A stretch of DNA of 53,436 nt from positions 1 through 53,436 of the forward strand of contig JAHZFJ010000029.1 in assembly GCA_019421365.1 (NCBI GenBank), given 5' to 3'. Below, piece by piece: positions 23,933-32,891 of this stretch. This stretch comes from Lachnospiraceae bacterium (lineage in GTDB: Bacteria; Bacillota; Clostridia; Lachnospirales; Lachnospiraceae). A program made the position numbers and the translations under genes. Position 1 is the first letter of the stretch; each line of letters begins with the position of its first letter. Under the pieces are notes generated by a model. The model worked only from the letters and a program-made list of their open reading frames with translations. It was not told where the DNA came from and did no database searches.

Positions 23933-26260
23933 ATGAAAACAGGTTTGTCATATAAACCATGGGATGTTACAGAAATTTCTCTAGAAAGAGAAAATAATTA
24001 CAAAAACGAAACTATTTTTTCTCTTGGAAATGGATACTTGGGTACACGGGGTACATTTGAAGAAAACTATGACTTTAATGAAAAAGAAGGCATGGAAGGA
24101 AATTTTATCAATGGATTCTATGAAAGTGAAACAATTCGCTATGGGGAGTTCAATTACGGTTTTCCTCAAAAAAGTCAGAGCATGCTTAATATCACCAATG
24201 CCAAAATTATTCGTCTTTTCGTAGATGGAGAAGAATTTCACATGTATGATGGGAAAATTTCAGAGTATAAACGAAATCTTTCCTTAAAAGACGGAGTAAT
24301 GGATAGGGCATGTATATGGGAAACAAGAACAAAAAAAAGGTTGCAAATTAATATTCGTCGTCTTGCTTCTTTTACCCATAAACATCTTCTTTCAATATTG
24401 TATCAAATTAAGCCACTGAACTTTAGTGGCAATATACAGATTATTTCTCAATTAGAGACCGACGTGTGCAATCATACATCAGTAGCTAATCCTCTTATCG
24501 ACTACGGTCCTTATGGTACTTCTCTTTTATTAGAAGAAAAAGAGGTGACTAATAGCACGCTAGTAGCTGTTTCGAGAGTGAAGAATAACGGATTTTATCT
24601 CTATACAGGTTGTCATCATGCATTCGATAAAGATACCGTTGTTCAGACATCTATAGATGATATAAATAGTTGTTTGCCAAAACTCGTTTTTACATTGGAA
24701 GTAGAACAAGGGATAACTTCTTCCTTAACAAAACAAATAATTTATACTACACATGAAACAAATAAAAACACTTGCATAAAAAAAGGAAATCAATTACTTC
24801 AAGAATCCCAATCCATTCCATTTAATATACTTCTAAATGAACAGAAAAAATTTTTAGACGCTTTTTGGGAAAAATCAGATATTTCTATAGAAGGTGATGA
24901 AAAAGTACAACAAGGAATTCGCTTTAATTTGTTCCATATCCTGCAAGCCACTGGACGAGATGGTTTCACAAGCATTGGTGCAAAGGGTTTATCAGGAGAA
25001 GGCTATGAAGGACATGTTTTCTGGGATACAGAGATGTACATAATTCCACTATATACGCATACTTATCCAGAGCTTGCCAGAGACTTACTGATGTACCGGT
25101 ATCATACATTAGACGCTGCACGAAACCATGCATTAGAACTCGGACATAAAACCGGAGCTCTTTATCCATGGCGTACTATTAATGGAAAAGAAGCATCTGC
25201 ATATTATCCATTAGGCTCTGCCCAGTATCATATTAATAGCGACATTGCATATGCAATAAACCAATATGGTCAGCTAACTGGTGATACTGATTTTATGTAT
25301 AATTATGGTCTCGAAATTCTTTGCGAAATCTCTAAAGTAATTGCTGATGTAGGTCATTTCAGCGAATGGAAAGATAATAAATACGTAATCAGTTGTATTA
25401 CCGGACCTGACGAATATAATGCAATTGTAGATAATAATTTCTATACCAACTTAGGTGCACGCGAAACCTTGAAATACACTCTCGTCTGGTTAGATGCTCT
25501 AAAAAAAGCTGATATAAAAAAATATAGTGAATTTATTACTAAGCTAGATTTGACTAATTCAGACTATACACTTTGGGAAAAAATCATTGACAACATGTAT
25601 CTTGGATACGATCCCAAACTAGATATTTATATACAAGATGATACATTCTTACAGAAAAAACCTTGGAATTCTGAGATAGATAAGGATAAAAAGCAATCAC
25701 TCCTGTATATGAATTTTCACCCTCTGCACGTATTTCGCCATCAAATGTGTAAACAGGCTGATACTCCTTTGGCTATGCTATTATTTAATCATTTATTTTC
25801 TAATGAGGAACTTCAGAAGAATTATGATTTTTACTATCCACGGACAATTCATCATTCTTCTCTTTCGCAATGCATTTACGCAATTATTGAAAGTCGACTT
25901 GGTAAACATGAATCTGCATATTACAATTTTATCACAAGTGCACGAATGGATTTAGATGACTGCCATAACAATGTATATGCCGGCATCCATGGTGCCAATA
26001 TGGCCGGAACATGGATGATTTTAACCTACGGCATCGCTGGAATGAACACTACTGATGGCTACTTATATTTTAATCCATATATTCCAGACTCTTGGAAATC
26101 CTATGCATTCAAAATTAGCTATCATGGAAGCACAATAAAAATTACTGTTAATAAAGATGCTGTTACATATGAATTGGTACAGGGTGAAACTATTACATTT
26201 TCCCACAGAGGGAAACCACATACACTCACACAAGATTTGACTTCTTTCACTATTTCCTAA
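23933..26260 (+). CDS. GH65 disaccharide phosphorylase (kojibiose-phosphorylase-like)
   Basis: A cytosolic inverting phosphorylase of 775 residues that splits an alpha-linked glucoside with phosphate into beta-glucose-1-phosphate and the other sugar. The catalytic acid is E494 in TGPDEYN. Phosphate-site residues are in HHSSLS (640-645), and the sugar-binding FWDTEMY (364-370) and KQAD (607-610) motifs are in place. Domain order is an N-terminal beta-sandwich (1-270), linker, (alpha/alpha)6 barrel (about 320-690) and C-terminal beta-sheet. The WRTINGKEASAYYPLGSAQYHINSDIAYA region resembles kojibiose/nigerose-type members more than maltose or trehalose types, but the substrate is not certain. 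It is divergent from the transporter-pgmB operon. AGGAGG precedes the ATG. Confidence 0.9.
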   Translation: MKTGLSYKPWDVTEISLERENNYKNETIFSLGNGYLGTRGTFEENYDFNEKEGMEGNFINGFYESETIRYGEFNYGFPQKSQSMLNITNAKIIRLFVDGEEFHMYDGKISEYKRNLSLKDGVMDRACIWETRTKKRLQINIRRLASFTHKHLLSILYQIKPLNFSGNIQIISQLETDVCNHTSVANPLIDYGPYGTSLLLEEKEVTNSTLVAVSRVKNNGFYLYTGCHHAFDKDTVVQTSIDDINSCLPKLVFTLEVEQGITSSLTKQIIYTTHETNKNTCIKKGNQLLQESQSIPFNILLNEQKKFLDAFWEKSDISIEGDEKVQQGIRFNLFHILQATGRDGFTSIGAKGLSGEGYEGHVFWDTEMYIIPLYTHTYPELARDLLMYRYHTLDAARNHALELGHKTGALYPWRTINGKEASAYYPLGSAQYHINSDIAYAINQYGQLTGDTDFMYNYGLEILCEISKVIADVGHFSEWKDNKYVISCITGPDEYNAIVDNNFYTNLGARETLKYTLVWLDALKKADIKKYSEFITKLDLTNSDYTLWEKIIDNMYLGYDPKLDIYIQDDTFLQKKPWNSEIDKDKKQSLLYMNFHPLHVFRHQMCKQADTPLAMLLFNHLFSNEELQKNYDFYYPRTIHHSSLSQCIYAIIESRLGKHESAYYNFITSARMDLDDCHNNVYAGIHGANMAGTWMILTYGIAGMNTTDGYLYFNPYIPDSWKSYAFKISYHGSTIKITVNKDAVTYELVQGETITFSHRGKPHTLTQDLTSFTIS

Positions 26261-26289
26261 ACAAACTTCGACCAGACAAACAACAATTC

Positions 26290-26340
26290 AAAGACTATCA
26301 TGTAACTCTTTTCTCTATTGAATACATGATAGTCTTTTTC
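26290..26340 (+). terminator. Terminator of the GH65 gene
   Basis: A 15-bp perfect stem (AAAGACTATCATGTA and its complement) with an 18-base loop, followed by a T-rich tract (TTCATTTT). Confidence 0.85.
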
Positions 26341-26374
26341 ATTTTACTTTCTTCCTGCATTTTTTTGCAATAAC

Positions 26375-26413
26375 AAAAAGGATACTTCCTATTTACTTGG
26401 AAATATCCTTTTT
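26375..26413 (-). terminator. Terminator of lysS
   Basis: On minus, AAAAAGGATA/TATCCTTTTT with an inner TTCC/GGAA extension, ending in a U-run. It lies just past the lysS stop. Confidence 0.8.
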
Positions 26414-26424
26414 AGTCAACAGAT

Positions 26425-27915
26425 TTATTTATCTAAATTCTTCATAGTTGGGAATAATAATACGTCACGAATAGCAGATGAATCAGTAAGTAACATGATT
26501 AAACGATCAATACCGATTCCAATACCGCCTGTAGGTGGCATACCATATTCAAGAGCACATAAGAAGTCTTCATCAAGGTGATCTGCTTCATCATCACCTG
26601 CTATACGATTAGCTTCTTGTGCTTCAAAACGTCCACGTTGATCAATTGGATCATTTAATTCAGAGAAAGCATTTGCCATCTCTCTCTTCGTTACAAACAA
26701 CTCAAAACGTTCTGTATAATTTGGATCACTTGGTTTTCTCTTAGCAAGTGGAGAAATCTCAACTGGATGATCCATTACAAATGTAGGTTGAACTAATTTC
26801 TCTTCTACGAATTCTTCAAAGAATAAGTTAAGGATATCACCTTTCTTATGTCTAGCTTCGAATTCTACATGATGTTCTTTCGCAAGAGCTTTTGCTTGGT
26901 CATCAGTTTCAACTTCGTTAAAGTCAACGCCAGCGTATTTCTTAACAGCATCAACCATTGTTAAACGTTCAAAAGGTTTTGATAAATCAATTTCAACACC
27001 ATCATATGATATTACAGTAGTTCCAAGTACTTTTTGTGCTACTGTACGGAATAACTCTTCTACTAAATCCATCATTCCAAAATAATCTGTGTATGCTTGG
27101 TATAATTCAAGTAAAGTAAACTCTGGGTTATGACGTACTGATAAACCTTCGTTACGGAATACTCGTCCAATTTCGTATACACGTTCTAAACCACCAACAA
27201 TTAGTCTCTTAAGATATAATTCAAGAGAGATTCTTAAGTTCATATCTTGATCAAGAGAATTATGATGTGTAATAAATGGTCTTGCAGATGCACCACCCGC
27301 GATTGGAACTAATACTGGAGTTTCTACTTCAATAAAGCTCTTACTATCAAGATAATTACGAATCTCACGAATAATCAAAGAACGTTTGATAAAAGTATCT
27401 TTAACATCTGGATTCACAATTAAATCGATATATCTTTGACGATATCTAACATCTGTATCTTTTAAGCCATGGAACTTCTCAGGAAGTACTTGTAAGCTCT
27501 TAGTTAATAATGTTACTTTAGTTGCGTGGATAGAGATTTCGCCAGTTTTTGTTTTGAATACAGTACCAGCTAAACCTACAATATCACCGATATCGAATTT
27601 CTTGAATTCTGCGTAATCTTCTTCTCCAACACTGTCTCTTGCAACGTAGGATTGAATATTACCTTGAACATCTGCTATATTACAAAAAGATGCCTTACCC
27701 ATAACACGCTTTGACATAATACGTCCAGCAAGTGTTACTTCTTTGCCTTCTAATTCTTCAAAATTATTCTTTACTTCCATACTATGATGTGTTACATCAT
27801 ATTTCATAATTTGAAAAGGATCTTTTCCTCTTTCTTGAAGGTCAGCAAGTTTTGCTCTTCTCACCTTAAGGATTTCATTAATGTCCTGTTCTACTACATT
27901 CTTTTCTTCAGCCAA
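26425..27915 (-). CDS. lysS: Lysyl-tRNA synthetase, class II
   Basis: Charges tRNA-Lys. The protein of 496 residues has an N-terminal OB-fold (about 50-160) and a class II catalytic core with motif 2 around GRVFRNEGLSVRHNPEFT and motif 3 GIGIGIDRLIML near the C-terminus. The GGASARPFITHHN lysine-site segment is intact. The start is taken as TTG (AEEKNVV), eight bases after AAGGAG; the upstream GTG (27924) overlaps that site, and there is no ATG nearby. It is the second gene after greA (gap about 31 bases), sharing its consensus promoter. No T-box was seen. Confidence 0.95.
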   Translation of the reverse strand: MAEEKNVVEQDINEILKVRRAKLADLQERGKDPFQIMKYDVTHHSMEVKNNFEELEGKEVTLAGRIMSKRVMGKASFCNIADVQGNIQSYVARDSVGEEDYAEFKKFDIGDIVGLAGTVFKTKTGEISIHATKVTLLTKSLQVLPEKFHGLKDTDVRYRQRYIDLIVNPDVKDTFIKRSLIIREIRNYLDSKSFIEVETPVLVPIAGGASARPFITHHNSLDQDMNLRISLELYLKRLIVGGLERVYEIGRVFRNEGLSVRHNPEFTLLELYQAYTDYFGMMDLVEELFRTVAQKVLGTTVISYDGVEIDLSKPFERLTMVDAVKKYAGVDFNEVETDDQAKALAKEHHVEFEARHKKGDILNLFFEEFVEEKLVQPTFVMDHPVEISPLAKRKPSDPNYTERFELFVTKREMANAFSELNDPIDQRGRFEAQEANRIAGDDEADHLDEDFLCALEYGMPPTGGIGIGIDRLIMLLTDSSAIRDVLLFPTMKNLDK

Positions 27916-27946
27916 TTTATTCACTCCTTTATGTAACCTAACTGGC

Positions 27947-28429
27947 CTAGTTAGATCTTTGAATTTCTAGTATTTTATACTTAATAGCACCTGATTGTGT
28001 TTCCACTTCAATAGTATCGCCAATTTTCTTACCAATTAACGCTTGACCTACTGGTGATTCATTCGATATTTTACCTTTTAAAGTATTAGCTTCTGTTGAA
28101 CCAACTAATTTATAATCTAAGATATCATCATATTCCATATCCATGATTCTTACACGACAACCAATGTTGATTTTATTAAGATCAACTTCGTCTTCAACAA
28201 CAACTTCTGCATTCTTTAAGATTTTGTCGATTTCTTCGATTCTAGCTTCGATGTCTCTTTGTTCATCTTTTGCTGCATCATATTCAGCATTTTCAGATAA
28301 GTCACCTTGTTCTCTTGCTTCCTTAATCTTTTGTGCCACTTCTCTTCTTTTATTAACTTTTAATTCTTGAAGTTCTCCCTCAAGCGACTTTAGACCTTCG
28401 TAAGTTAAAATATTTTTCTTGTCTGCCAT
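27947..28429 (-). CDS. greA: Transcription elongation factor GreA
   Basis: Binds RNA polymerase in the secondary channel and stimulates cleavage of backtracked RNA. The N-terminal coiled coil of about 75 residues (EGLKSLEGELQELKVNKRREVAQKIKEA, tip NAEYDAAKDEQ with the acidic residues that chelate Mg) is followed by the FKBP-like C-terminal domain with SPVGQALIGK. The 160-residue length is standard. The ATG at 28429 follows GGAGGT; a TTG at 28447 overlaps that site. First gene of the greA-lysS unit. Confidence 0.96.
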   Translation of the reverse strand: MADKKNILTYEGLKSLEGELQELKVNKRREVAQKIKEAREQGDLSENAEYDAAKDEQRDIEARIEEIDKILKNAEVVVEDEVDLNKINIGCRVRIMDMEYDDILDYKLVGSTEANTLKGKISNESPVGQALIGKKIGDTIEVETQSGAIKYKILEIQRSN

Positions 28430-28598
28430 GTCAAACCCAACCTCCAAAATAATTATTACTGAAACTATTCTTTATATTACGCCCATCTGCACCAGGCCGA
28501 TAAGCCTATATGCGAATAAACACTAACATGAGTGCGTCTTTCTTTCACACTTTTACCAGACTATAACTTCTGATACTTTCTCCTTGTACATTCCTTGT

Positions 28599-28627
28599 AT
28601 TATAACGTATGGACAGTACAATGTCAA
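28599..28627 (-). promoter_or_regulatory. Perfect consensus promoter of greA-lysS
   Basis: TTGACA (28622-28627), 17 bases, TATAAT (28599-28604): both hexamers match consensus exactly. The leader is about 165 bases and contains an AGGC/GCCT plus GCA/TGC hairpin near 28480-28505. Confidence 0.85.
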
Positions 28628-28664
28628 GATTATCAGCACCTAACCCACCGGCTAATACAAACAG

Positions 28665-29612
28665 CTATATAACAATTACCATTATTTTTATCTTACACTC
28701 TTCTAATAATTCAAAGATTTCATTTTGATTTATATTTCTATAATATTCCCCATAAATCGCCTCAATATTTATACTTTTTGCTCTTAAATAATTTACCATC
28801 ATATCCTTTTTAATCATATTCCCCTGATACAACAGATTCACATCATAAATAATGGTTAAATCTTTCCTTCTTTCTTGTAAATATTGCCGCTTCTTCGCAG
28901 AACTATTAATATCAATGACACAGCTGCCATACGGAAAGAAATTATAGCTCTTATAACAATCACTATCTAAGTCTATAATAATATTCCCATCGATATGATT
29001 TTTAAGTGGTAGCTCTTCAAATTCTACAACTAATCCTGTGGTATCATATATCATATCTCTAAAGCCAGTAAAATATTCTTCGCGATTCGTAATAATTGTT
29101 AAATAATTTAAATTATTAATAAACAGTTCTAGCACATGTTCAATTCGCTTATCCCCGGAATCGATGATGACTAGTTTCATATCTTTCTCTTCAATGCGTA
29201 ATTTTTCTCTACCGATCTCAACAAGCTTCTTTAGATATAGGAATTTAATCAAAGACCTCTCCCTTTCGGCTCTTTCATTATCCCTCTCTTGCAGCTCTTC
29301 CATACAGTATGCTCGGTTAATATTCAGACGCTTCATGACTTCTTCGATGTACTGATCAAGATATTGACTAGGCAAATTAGCTTTATCTTCCTTGGTAAAA
29401 GGTAACATAGCACAAGGAATACTATCACCTAGAAAGGTTAGTTTTCCAAGCTTCATAGGCAATCTCTTCATTAAGTTTTTGTAATACCAATCGGCTGAAA
29501 TTCTTTTTATTAATTTATCATAGGATTTCTCGACCATTTCCTCTTTTTCGATAATAAAATCTTCATTCTGATCTGTATCCATCAGTTTAATAAATATAAA
29601 ATCTCTAGACAT
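28665..29612 (-). CDS. Unrecognised 315-residue protein, two-part
   Basis: I do not recognise the family. The N-terminal half (1-150) is charged and helical, with KEEMVEKSYDKLIKRISADWYYKN and a long basic-acidic helix (ELQERDNERAERERSLIKF). The C-terminal half (about 155-290) alternates strands and helices like a Rossmann-type fold (LVIIDSG, LTIITNR, NIIIDLDSD, SCVIDIN, LTIIYDVN). No membrane segment, signal peptide or metal-binding cysteines are seen. AAGGG lies six bases before the ATG at 29612. It stands between greA (promoter side) and a small membrane protein gene; both neighbours are on minus. It could be a clade-specific regulatory or sporulation protein, but that is only a guess. Confidence 0.7.
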   Translation of the reverse strand: MSRDFIFIKLMDTDQNEDFIIEKEEMVEKSYDKLIKRISADWYYKNLMKRLPMKLGKLTFLGDSIPCAMLPFTKEDKANLPSQYLDQYIEEVMKRLNINRAYCMEELQERDNERAERERSLIKFLYLKKLVEIGREKLRIEEKDMKLVIIDSGDKRIEHVLELFINNLNYLTIITNREEYFTGFRDMIYDTTGLVVEFEELPLKNHIDGNIIIDLDSDCYKSYNFFPYGSCVIDINSSAKKRQYLQERRKDLTIIYDVNLLYQGNMIKKDMMVNYLRAKSINIEAIYGEYYRNINQNEIFELLEECKIKIMVIVI

Positions 29613-29683
29613 AAGCATCCCTTATTCTTTTTGTTAAGTATATTTATACGACTAAGAACTTATGACCTATAAGCTGACTCTAT

Positions 29684-30100
29684 TTATCCTTCTTTTCCTG
29701 CTCTAAGATTATTTGCTAAGCTATTTAACTCTTCACATGGCTTATATTTTGTTCTATATCCAATACCATCTATTATAATAAAAGGATTATATGCATTGAT
29801 ACTTATTTGTTTCCCATCTGTTTTTGTTATTGTAAAGATAATGGCTTGCCCGTCATAATCTTTGTAAGAATTGTCTTCTTTATAGATAACAACTTTATTC
29901 AATATTCGGACTAATTCAATAACTTCCTCTTCTGTAAATGCTAATTTTATATCTGGTGGTATCAACCAGACGGTAACTTCTTTTATATCCTTTGCTGCTA
30001 AGTCTTTAAAGGGCCTTGTTCCAATAAATGATTTACCAATAAAGATAATACAAACTAAAACTACTATAATAGGAATGATCCACAATCTTCTCTTTCTCAT
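29684..30100 (-). CDS. Unrecognised membrane-anchored protein, 138 residues
   Basis: One N-terminal membrane segment (residues 6-26 after MRKRR) and an extracytoplasmic domain of about 110 residues with alternating strands (VTVWLIP, QAIIFTITKTDG, ISINAYNPFIIIDGIGYRTK). No lipobox cysteine is present. The layout resembles small exported proteins of unknown function common in clostridia. It is followed by the 315-residue gene about 70 bases downstream, and the dinG terminator stands upstream. Confidence 0.7.
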   Translation of the reverse strand: MRKRRLWIIPIIVVLVCIIFIGKSFIGTRPFKDLAAKDIKEVTVWLIPPDIKLAFTEEEVIELVRILNKVVIYKEDNSYKDYDGQAIIFTITKTDGKQISINAYNPFIIIDGIGYRTKYKPCEELNSLANNLRAGKEG

Positions 30101-30177
30101 TTAATACCTCCACCGTTTTGTACTACCATGTACACATCACCTAAAAGATTAATCTGGTGAATCCACTGGATAAATAC

Positions 30178-30232
30178 AAAAAAATCGCCTAATAACATCT
30201 TACTTTTACGTATCTGCCTATTAGACGATTTT
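30178..30232 (-). terminator. Terminator of the dinG-like gene
   Basis: Stem AAAATCGnCTAATA/TATTAGnCGATTTT (arms 30219-30232 and 30181-30194) with a U-run on minus. A 65-codon frame over the same bases (30097-30294) is therefore non-coding. Confidence 0.8.
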
Positions 30233-30283
30233 ATATTTAAAATGGTTCCATAATAATAACTCCTACACCATCTTATATCAAAA

Positions 30284-32242
30284 CTACAGTTCACTAATAT
30301 ACTTTATATTAGCATCCTGAGGTAAAGCACTCATAACAAATTTCTCATAGGGTTCCCCATATACCGATTCCATAATTACTATTTTCCCATGGTCATCCTC
30401 TTTACGAATTAATCTGCCACATCCTTGCTTTAATTTGAGCCCCATTGCAGGATAATCAATTGTTAATACTTCATCTAATCCTTCTTCCTTCGCCTCTAAT
30501 CGTTGTACTTCAATCAGAGGATCACGTGCTGGAAATGGTAGTTGCCATATGATTACCATGGATAATGATTCTCCCGGAACATCAATCCCCTCCCAGAAAT
30601 CAGAAGCGACCAAAGCAGTAGAGATATCTTCCTTAAATTCTCTTATAAGATATCCCCTCTCCGCTTTATCTTCCCATAAGATTTCAAAAGGCAGTTGGTA
30701 GTGTTTTATTCCCTCTCTTATTCTTCTTACTTCCTTAGGGGAGTTCGTAAGTACAAGCGCTCGTCCCTGATTCGACTTTAATAGATAAACCAATTTCTCA
30801 ATATCTTTTGTAAACTCTATACTAACCTTGTCTTTAGATAATGGATCTGGTAAATAAACTTCTACTTGTTCCTCCATCTCAAAGGAATTACCAACCGTAG
30901 AGCAAGACGGATTCTTTAACCCTAGCGTACGCATTAGATAATCAAAATCCCCGTCATTACTTAACGTTGCAGATGTAAGTATTACAGGTATATTCTTCTT
31001 ATACAGATGCTTATTCAAGCGTGTGTCTATGTTCCTTGGTACAACAAAAAAGCTTTCACCTTGCGGGTCTATCCAAGAGATAATATCCTTACCTTTATTT
31101 TTGCGGAAATTGTGGACTGCTAACATGGAATTGTCAATTAGCATTTCATATGCATGTATCAAATTTGGGGGAAGTGATTCCGTATAGAGTTCCTGTTCAA
31201 TTTGTAATTCAAGTAACAATTTATCCAATACCTTTTGAAATGTTTCTGCTAACTTTAACAACGAATCATCACCATATATCGCAAAACGCTCTGATCCTTC
31301 ATCTACAATTGCTACTCGATTTAATCTTTCAAAAAATGTTGATGTAATGTCTTCCAATTTCGTTACGGTTAAAAGTAACTCTTCTCTTGCTCCATGAATT
31401 TCCTCAATAGCAAGAATCATCTGATCAATATCATCTTTTATAACTCTATTTCCTGCTTGCATCGATGCTGGAAGTATAATTTTATGTCCTTCATCAAAGA
31501 TAACACCACAATACTCTGGAAGAATTGGTAATTTGCCATCAGCAATTCGTTCCTCCCTCGTCCAAAGGTCTTTGAAAAACAATTCGTGGTCTACAACGAT
31601 AATATCTCTAGCAGCTCGGTAATACTCTTTTGCTTTAATAAGTTTACAAAAACCACGATCTAAGCACATATCACAAGACATACCTTCATCCCACCCAATA
31701 TGTTTCCATACACGGTCCGGTACAAGAGGAATCTCTGAACGCTCACCACGTTTCGTTTTTCCTAACCACTCATTTATCTCAACAGACAATTCCTCTGATA
31801 AGTTATCAAACTTTGCTTTAAAGTCCTCCACTTTTGCATCACATACATACTGAAAGGAATCTTTGGCCATCCTTGCATCTACTTCTAACCCAAGTAAATC
31901 TGATAGGGTTTTAATATCACCTTTCTCCCCACATAGTTGCTCTTGTAACGCCGTCGTTGCACATGCAACGATAATTGGTTTTCTATTTAACCTTGCATAA
32001 GGAATCGCAGAAAGTAAATAGGCAAATGTCTTTCCTGTACCAAGCCCAGCTTCCGCTAAATGAACCTTCCCATTACATAAGGCATCAGCCATTTGAAATG
32101 CCGTATATATCTGTTCTTCACGCACCTCATATCCATGCTCCGGAAGTATATCGTAAAAAACATCCCCAATCCACTGGGTCAATTTATCATGGAAATCCTC
32201 CCTTCTTTCATATTCAAATATTGATTTAAGCCTTGCACACAT
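30284..32242 (-). CDS. DinG-family ATP-dependent DNA helicase
   Basis: An XPD/DinG-like superfamily 2 helicase of 652 residues. The Walker A is GLGTGKT (66-72), and the DEAH-box variant is DEGH (250-253). Four cysteines, C134, C190, C193 and C199, are placed as in the iron-sulphur cluster of XPD/DinG proteins. Motifs V-VI appear in DFWEGIDVPGESLSMVIIWQLPF and QGCGRLIRKEDD. It unwinds DNA 5' to 3' and helps repair or resolve R-loops. There is no 3'-5' exonuclease domain, unlike the longer Bacillus DinG. It appears monocistronic. Confidence 0.9.
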   Translation of the reverse strand: MCARLKSIFEYERREDFHDKLTQWIGDVFYDILPEHGYEVREEQIYTAFQMADALCNGKVHLAEAGLGTGKTFAYLLSAIPYARLNRKPIIVACATTALQEQLCGEKGDIKTLSDLLGLEVDARMAKDSFQYVCDAKVEDFKAKFDNLSEELSVEINEWLGKTKRGERSEIPLVPDRVWKHIGWDEGMSCDMCLDRGFCKLIKAKEYYRAARDIIVVDHELFFKDLWTREERIADGKLPILPEYCGVIFDEGHKIILPASMQAGNRVIKDDIDQMILAIEEIHGAREELLLTVTKLEDITSTFFERLNRVAIVDEGSERFAIYGDDSLLKLAETFQKVLDKLLLELQIEQELYTESLPPNLIHAYEMLIDNSMLAVHNFRKNKGKDIISWIDPQGESFFVVPRNIDTRLNKHLYKKNIPVILTSATLSNDGDFDYLMRTLGLKNPSCSTVGNSFEMEEQVEVYLPDPLSKDKVSIEFTKDIEKLVYLLKSNQGRALVLTNSPKEVRRIREGIKHYQLPFEILWEDKAERGYLIREFKEDISTALVASDFWEGIDVPGESLSMVIIWQLPFPARDPLIEVQRLEAKEEGLDEVLTIDYPAMGLKLKQGCGRLIRKEDDHGKIVIMESVYGEPYEKFVMSALPQDANIKYISEL

Positions 32243-32382
32243 GTTGATTTTCTCCAGTCATATCTATTTTAAGTAATTCCATAGTTCATTCTTCATTAGA
32301 AATCTCACATCATTAATCATTGTTCTTTATGCTATATAAGATTCCAAGAAAACAAAATAGTATCCAATATAGACGATATAAA

Positions 32383-32404
32383 GCGACTGAAGCATTTCAG
32401 TCGC
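32383..32404 (-). terminator. Hairpin terminator between nifJ tail elements and dinG
   Basis: Perfect 9-bp stem GCGACTGAA/TTCAGTCGC with a four-base loop and TTTATATC following on minus. It is the last of three hairpins in the 500 bases after nifJ. Confidence 0.6.
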
Positions 32405-32492
32405 CTTATTAGATTGTTGAACTCTAACACATAATTTTAAGTATATCACGTAGAAGGTTCGTATACAATTGTTTCTAACAATAACAGAAAAA

Positions 32493-32642
32493 GTAACCTT
32501 ACCAGAGTTATAAGAAAAAGGCAGGCACAACGTGTCTGAATCTTGACATACAACGAAGTAAGGTTGTTCTTTTTGCTGATGTGTGAATGCAATGAATTTG
32601 AAAAACATACATCCAACAAACTATTTAACTATCACCTCCGTC
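32493..32642 (-). repeat. Structured tandem element, distal copy A
   Basis: A 150-base copy of the element at 32736-32885 (offset 243, no net gap). On minus it begins GACGGAGGTGA, and ends in a hairpin with AACCTTAC paired to GTAAGGTT plus a short U-run. The inner stem GTTGTA/TATAAC is kept through a G-U pair. This copy lacks the right arm of the 22-bp inverted repeat found around copy B. Confidence 0.75.
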
Positions 32643-32694
32643 TCCACATTCAATTCACAGGAGGGACTGCAAAATCCCCTTTGTATAACCTAGC

Positions 32695-32851
32695 ATGTTT
32701 TTAAAACGCATTGCATGTAATGCAACATCAAAAAAACAACCTTACCAGAGTTGTAAGGCAAGGACAGACACAACATGTCTGAAACTTGACATACAACGAA
32801 GTAAGGTTGTTCTTTTTGCTGGTGTGTGAATGCAATGCGTTTGAAAAACAT
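32695..32851 (-). repeat. Structured tandem element, proximal copy B with 22-bp inverted repeat
   Basis: Arms 32695-32716 and 32830-32851 are inverted copies matching at 21 of 22 positions (core AAACGCATTGCAT). They enclose a hairpin with an 11-bp outer stem AACAACCTTAC/GTAAGGTTGTT (32735-32745 and 32801-32811), a middle stem GTTGTA/TACAAC and an inner stem CAGACA/TGTCTG. Seven U follow on minus, so it works at least as the terminator of nifJ, whose stop is about 40 bases upstream. The repeat extends to 32885 with a GGAGGTGA block. Confidence 0.75.
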
Positions 32852-32891
32852 ATAGCCAACTAACTATTTTGCATTCACCTCCGTCCTAAAT

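Noticed and set aside
27916..28664. T-box leader before lysS
   Set aside because: No specifier stem or T-box sequence; lysS is transcribed from the greA promoter.
30097..30294. A 65-codon frame on minus after the dinG-like gene
   Set aside because: It covers the terminator hairpin of that gene, overlaps its end, and has no ribosome site or family-like sequence.
32327..32608. A 93-codon frame on minus downstream of nifJ
   Set aside because: It runs through the repeated hairpin element and a terminator; composition looks non-coding.
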